This document shows positions 61,656 to 64,000 of a stretch of 64,000 nucleotides of DNA, piece after piece (position 1 is the stretch's first letter; each line of letters starts with the position of its first letter). Source of the DNA: Bacillus sp. KH172YL63. GTDB lineage: Bacteria; Bacillota; Bacilli; Bacillales; Bacillaceae_B. The notes below the pieces were generated by a model, which ran no database searches, was not told where the DNA came from, and was given only the letters and a program-made list of their open reading frames with translations. A program made the position numbers and the translations under genes. The stretch spans positions 2,902,001-2,966,000 of the forward strand of contig NZ_AP022842.1 of assembly GCF_011398925.1 (NCBI RefSeq). Direction: 5' to 3'.

Positions 61656-61907
61656 ATGCCAAATATCAAATCAGCTATCAAACGCGTAAAAACTAGCAAC
61701 GAGCGTAACGCTCAAAACGCTGCAGTGAAATCAACAATGCGTACTGCGATCAAAAAAGCAGAAGCAGCTACAACTAACAGCGCTGATAACGCTAAAGATC
61801 TAGTAACTGAAGCGGTACGTCAATTAGACAAAGCAGCTCAAAAAGGTCTTATCCACAAAAACGCTGCAGACCGTCAAAAGTCTCGCCTAATGAAAAAAGC
61901 GAACTAA
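61656..61907 (+). CDS. rpsT: 30S ribosomal protein S20
   Basis: 83 residues starting [18 protein letters not shown], a basic helical bundle protein. ATG 61656 has AGGAGG upstream; the GTG at 61647 lies within that site. It is on the plus strand, convergent with holA. Confidence 0.97.
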   Translation: MPNIKSAIKRVKTSNERNAQNAAVKSTMRTAIKKAEAATTNSADNAKDLVTEAVRQLDKAAQKGLIHKNAADRQKSRLMKKAN

Positions 61908-61910
61908 TTG

Positions 61911-61950
61911 AAAAAACCACCCTGCCATCCGGCCGGGTGGTTTTTCTTTT
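61911..61950. terminator. Terminator between rpsT and holA
   Basis: AAAAAACCACCC pairs with GGGTGGTTTTT, T-rich on both strands. Confidence 0.9.
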
Positions 61951-61960
61951 GACATGTCCT

Positions 61961-62989
61961 TCACGTAAAGCTTTGGTCATGAAGCTTAAAGAGAAACATT
62001 TCGATCATGAGTTCTTTTTTGATTTTTCCTGTTTTGATTTCATAATCCCCCTGTGACAGGAGTTCGATGATATAGCCCAGCTGCTTGTCACTGAAATGTT
62101 TGGCCTGACCTGCCGCAAGCTTCACACGGAATGGATGCACCTTCAGGGTGGAAGCAATCTTCTGTTGTCCATACCCCCGTCTGGAAAGTTCCTTCACCCC
62201 ATAAATCAGCCGGAATTGTCCAGCAAGAATCGCCAGCACTTTCAATGGTTCCTCATTCTGCTTCAAGAGATCATAATAGATCCTCAATGCTTCATCAATC
62301 CGTCTGTGGACAACTTTATCTACCAGCGTGAAAATATTCTGCTCAAGGGATCTTGCCGTCAGTTTCTCGACAACTTCCACGTCGATGTGATTGGTGTCAC
62401 TTGCGTATAGGGAGAGCTTATCCAATTCCTGCGTGAGCATCATCAGGTTTGTTCCAGCGAGAGTGAGTAATAGCTCGACAGCATTTTCATCAATTTGCAC
62501 ACTGTTGCCCGCTGCACGCTCCCTTACCCATGCTTTTAATTCTTGTTCATTCAGCTTCTTGGCTTCTACCACTTCAGCGGTTTTCTTTAATAATTTGGTG
62601 ATTTTCTTACGCTCGTCCAACTTCTCGTAATTTGCAGTGATGACCAGGATGGTATAGGGAGCAGGTGATTGTATGTATTGCTCAAAGCGTTTGATATTAT
62701 GCTCTACCTTTTCTTTCGTCTTCTCTGCAGTCAAGAAAACAGGGTTTTGAAGGATGACGACCCTTTTCTCCCCCATGAACGGGAAGGTTTCTGCATCTTC
62801 CATCGCCACTTCCACAGGCGTTTCTTCCAGATCATAGCTGGAAAAGTTAAAATCCATTTCTTCCTCAGAAATGGCATTCGTGACGATCCTTTGTTTCGTT
62901 TCGTTGATAATAAATGACTCATTTCCGTATACTACATATATTGATGCGAATTGAGACTTCTCTATTTTTTTCCAAATATCAATAACCAA
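61961..62989 (-). CDS. holA: DNA polymerase III subunit delta HolA (YqeN)
   Basis: 342 residues. The clamp-loader delta subunit opens the sliding clamp. AAA+-like N-terminal domain without a P-loop (IYVVYGNESFIINETKQRIV), DAETFPFMGEKRVVIL and the C-terminal NEEPLKVLAILAGQFRLIY / LKVHPFRVKLA motif. The start is placed at TTG 62989 because GGAGAG lies 7 nt upstream and the next residues (VIDIWKK) align with the B. subtilis start; ATG 63004 is the alternative. Confidence 0.93.
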   Translation of the reverse strand: MVIDIWKKIEKSQFASIYVVYGNESFIINETKQRIVTNAISEEEMDFNFSSYDLEETPVEVAMEDAETFPFMGEKRVVILQNPVFLTAEKTKEKVEHNIKRFEQYIQSPAPYTILVITANYEKLDERKKITKLLKKTAEVVEAKKLNEQELKAWVRERAAGNSVQIDENAVELLLTLAGTNLMMLTQELDKLSLYASDTNHIDVEVVEKLTARSLEQNIFTLVDKVVHRRIDEALRIYYDLLKQNEEPLKVLAILAGQFRLIYGVKELSRRGYGQQKIASTLKVHPFRVKLAAGQAKHFSDKQLGYIIELLSQGDYEIKTGKIKKELMIEMFLFKLHDQSFT

Positions 62990-63145
62990 GTCAGCACTCT
63001 CCATTATTTCTTTTCTCTACTCTATCGTAAGAAAGCTTTTCGGTTTTGACAAGGGGTAAAGGGGGACATCCCTCATATAGGACACCCCCTATATCTATAT
63101 TAACGTTCACGGGTAAGACCTAGGAACCATACCCGTCAACGGTAT

Positions 63146-63215
63146 TTCCTTTGTTGTCATTAGTGTCACCCGGGGACATTGAACTTATGGGTGACAACTC
63201 TTGTCAGTAAAGGAA
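63146..63215. other. Inverted repeat upstream of yqzM
   Basis: TTCCTTT (63146) pairs with AAAGGAA (63209) and, inside, GTCACCC (63165) with GGGTGAC (63189), giving a ~70-bp cruciform-like sequence between the divergent holA and yqzM. It may be a regulatory or structured RNA element. Confidence 0.5.
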
Positions 63216-63284
63216 AAAGTAATGGGAAGTATAGATTTTTCATGAGCGTTGTTCTATACTAGAATAGAAATAGGAGGGGTAGTT

Positions 63285-63419
63285 GTGAACCAATTTGAAA
63301 AGAATGTACAATCAAAAAGAAATGATGCAGTAGATTCAGGCGTTGGCTTCGCTGTTTCTTTTGGTTTCTTTGCTCTAATGTTCATTATTGCAACAGTGAT
63401 CAAACTGATCGGCTCTTAA
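63285..63419 (+). CDS. yqzM: Small membrane protein YqzM
   Basis: 44 residues: polar N-terminus (NQFEKNVQSKRNDAVDSG) and one membrane helix (AVSFGFFALMFIIATVIKLI). Very close to B. subtilis YqzM, in the same place between holA and comEC. The start is GTG 63285 after AGGAGGGG. Function unknown. Confidence 0.9.
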   Translation: MNQFEKNVQSKRNDAVDSGVGFAVSFGFFALMFIIATVIKLIGS

Positions 63420-63431
63420 TGAAAGACAGGT

Positions 63432-63548
63432 GGCAGACCTCAAAGTGCCCGGCATCTTCAATTTCCACATATGGTACTGTTTTTCAGCATGTATCATACA
63501 GTTGGTTTGAAGGCGCCTGACTCTTTGATATAGGTCTGCCCCTTTTTT
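63432..63548 (+). ncRNA. Long structured RNA element ending in a terminator, downstream of yqzM
   Basis: GGCAGACCT (63432) pairs with AGGTCTGCC (63532), then CAAAG with CTTTG and CTTCAA (63456) with TTGAAG (63507), and an inner ACTGT/ACAGT. The closing stem is followed by TTTTTT. It is either an elaborate terminator of yqzM or a 3'-derived small RNA. On the minus strand it may also end comEC. Confidence 0.5.
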
Positions 63549-63579
63549 CATTAGCGCTTCATTTGTTTTGTTCTACATC

Positions 63580-64000
63580 CTATGGAAGTTGGGCAGAAAA
63601 CGTTCCTCTTTTCTCCCGAAAACGATAGGTGATCGCCCCGTCCTCCGCCGTGTTATAAAGGGTCAGGCCACGTATTCGCAGCCTCTCCATCACTTCAGGG
63701 TGGGGATGCCCAAAGCGATTCGATTCCCCTGCCGATATGATGCCCACCTGCGGATGCGTATCTTCCAGGAAGACTTCCGTCGTGCTCGTCTTGCTTCCAT
63801 GATGCCCCACTTTCAATACGTCCACTGGTAAATCGAATGTGTCAGCAAACTCCCTTTCGCCCTCCTCCTCAAGATCTCCGGTAAATAACCATCTCAGCGG
63901 ACCGATCCGCCCATACAACACGATTGAATCATTATTCCCTTCGTATACCGCATCCTGTGGTGACACAATATGAAGACCATTTCGATCCCCCTGCCAACTG
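63580..64000 (-). CDS. comEC: DNA internalization protein ComEC (C-terminal part)
   Basis: The gene runs off the right edge; only its last 139 codons are here. The frame is open to the edge (WQGDRNGLHIVSPQDAVYEG). The visible part is the end of the metallo-beta-lactamase-like domain: NNDSIVLYGRIG, FTGDLEEEGE, VLKVGHHGSKTST and SAGESNRFGHPHPEV. ComEC is the membrane channel for transforming DNA, and this domain is thought to degrade the non-entering strand. Confidence 0.9.
   Translation of the reverse strand, partial: SWQGDRNGLHIVSPQDAVYEGNNDSIVLYGRIGPLRWLFTGDLEEEGEREFADTFDLPVDVLKVGHHGSKTSTTEVFLEDTHPQVGIISAGESNRFGHPHPEVMERLRIRGLTLYNTAEDGAITYRFREKRGTFSAQLP

Overview
This 64-kb window is chromosomal DNA of an endospore-forming Bacillaceae bacterium. 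Its gene content and order follow the Bacillus subtilis yqgC-yqeM-comEC segment: sigA-dnaG, era, the hrcA-grpE-dnaK-dnaJ operon, lepA, spoIIP, gpr, rpsT, holA and comEC. Differences in gene order, an alpha2-type glycyl-tRNA synthetase, and inserted deoC, GH13 glucosidase and chemoreceptor genes show it is not B. subtilis itself. A marine or soil relative such as Rossellomorea is a guess from general character only. Nearly all genes are ordinary core genes on the minus strand. I see no prophage, insertion sequence with transposase, CRISPR array, rRNA or tRNA gene.

Layout. 1-8.4 kb: yqgC (partial), a Na/Pi transporter with PhoU domain, yqgB, a chemoreceptor, yqfZ, ispG, yqfX, yqfW and a DUF1499 gene. 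8.8-10.9 kb: the zinc uptake operon znuC-znuB-zur with a recognisable promoter and Zur operator. 11-20.7 kb: a YitT-family gene, yqfT, nfo, cshB, yqfQ, ispH, yqfO-trmK, cccA and an acyl-CoA dehydrogenase. 20.8-26.7 kb: an unknown membrane protein, sigA, dnaG, yqxD, ppsR and ccpN. 26.9-28.6 kb: a T-box-controlled glyS on the plus strand. 28.6-30.3 kb: a large gene-free repeat array. 30.3-42.2 kb: recO, yqzL, era, cdd, dgkA, ybeY, pgpH, phoH, yqfD, yqfC, yqfB, floA, nfeD, yqeY, rpsU. 42.5-46.7 kb: yqeW, deoC, a MITE-like element and a GH13 glucosidase. 46.8-54.9 kb: mtaB, rsmE, prmA, dnaJ, dnaK, grpE, hrcA with a perfect CIRCE. 55-64 kb: hemW, lepA, yqxA, spoIIP, gpr, rpsT, holA, yqzM and the 3' end of comEC.

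The genes serve housekeeping (replication, sigma factor, ribosome assembly and tRNA modification, isoprenoid synthesis through IspG and IspH, undecaprenol recycling, protein folding) and sporulation or germination (yqfC, yqfD, spoIIP, gpr).

The most unusual structure is non-coding. Three intergenic regions (8.6, 28.8-30.2 and 60.2 kb) carry short GC-richer motifs (TTGCGT or CGGCGA) repeated at 20 or 21 bp, that is, two helical turns. In the largest region, blocks of five TTGCGT sites at exactly 21 bp, usually followed by two inverted sites in the same phase, are nested inside a 320-bp tandem repeat. Other points worth checking are a terminator whose 3' arm is the yqfC ribosome binding site, a structured terminator-ended RNA candidate between yqzM and comEC, and a terminator between dnaK and dnaJ.
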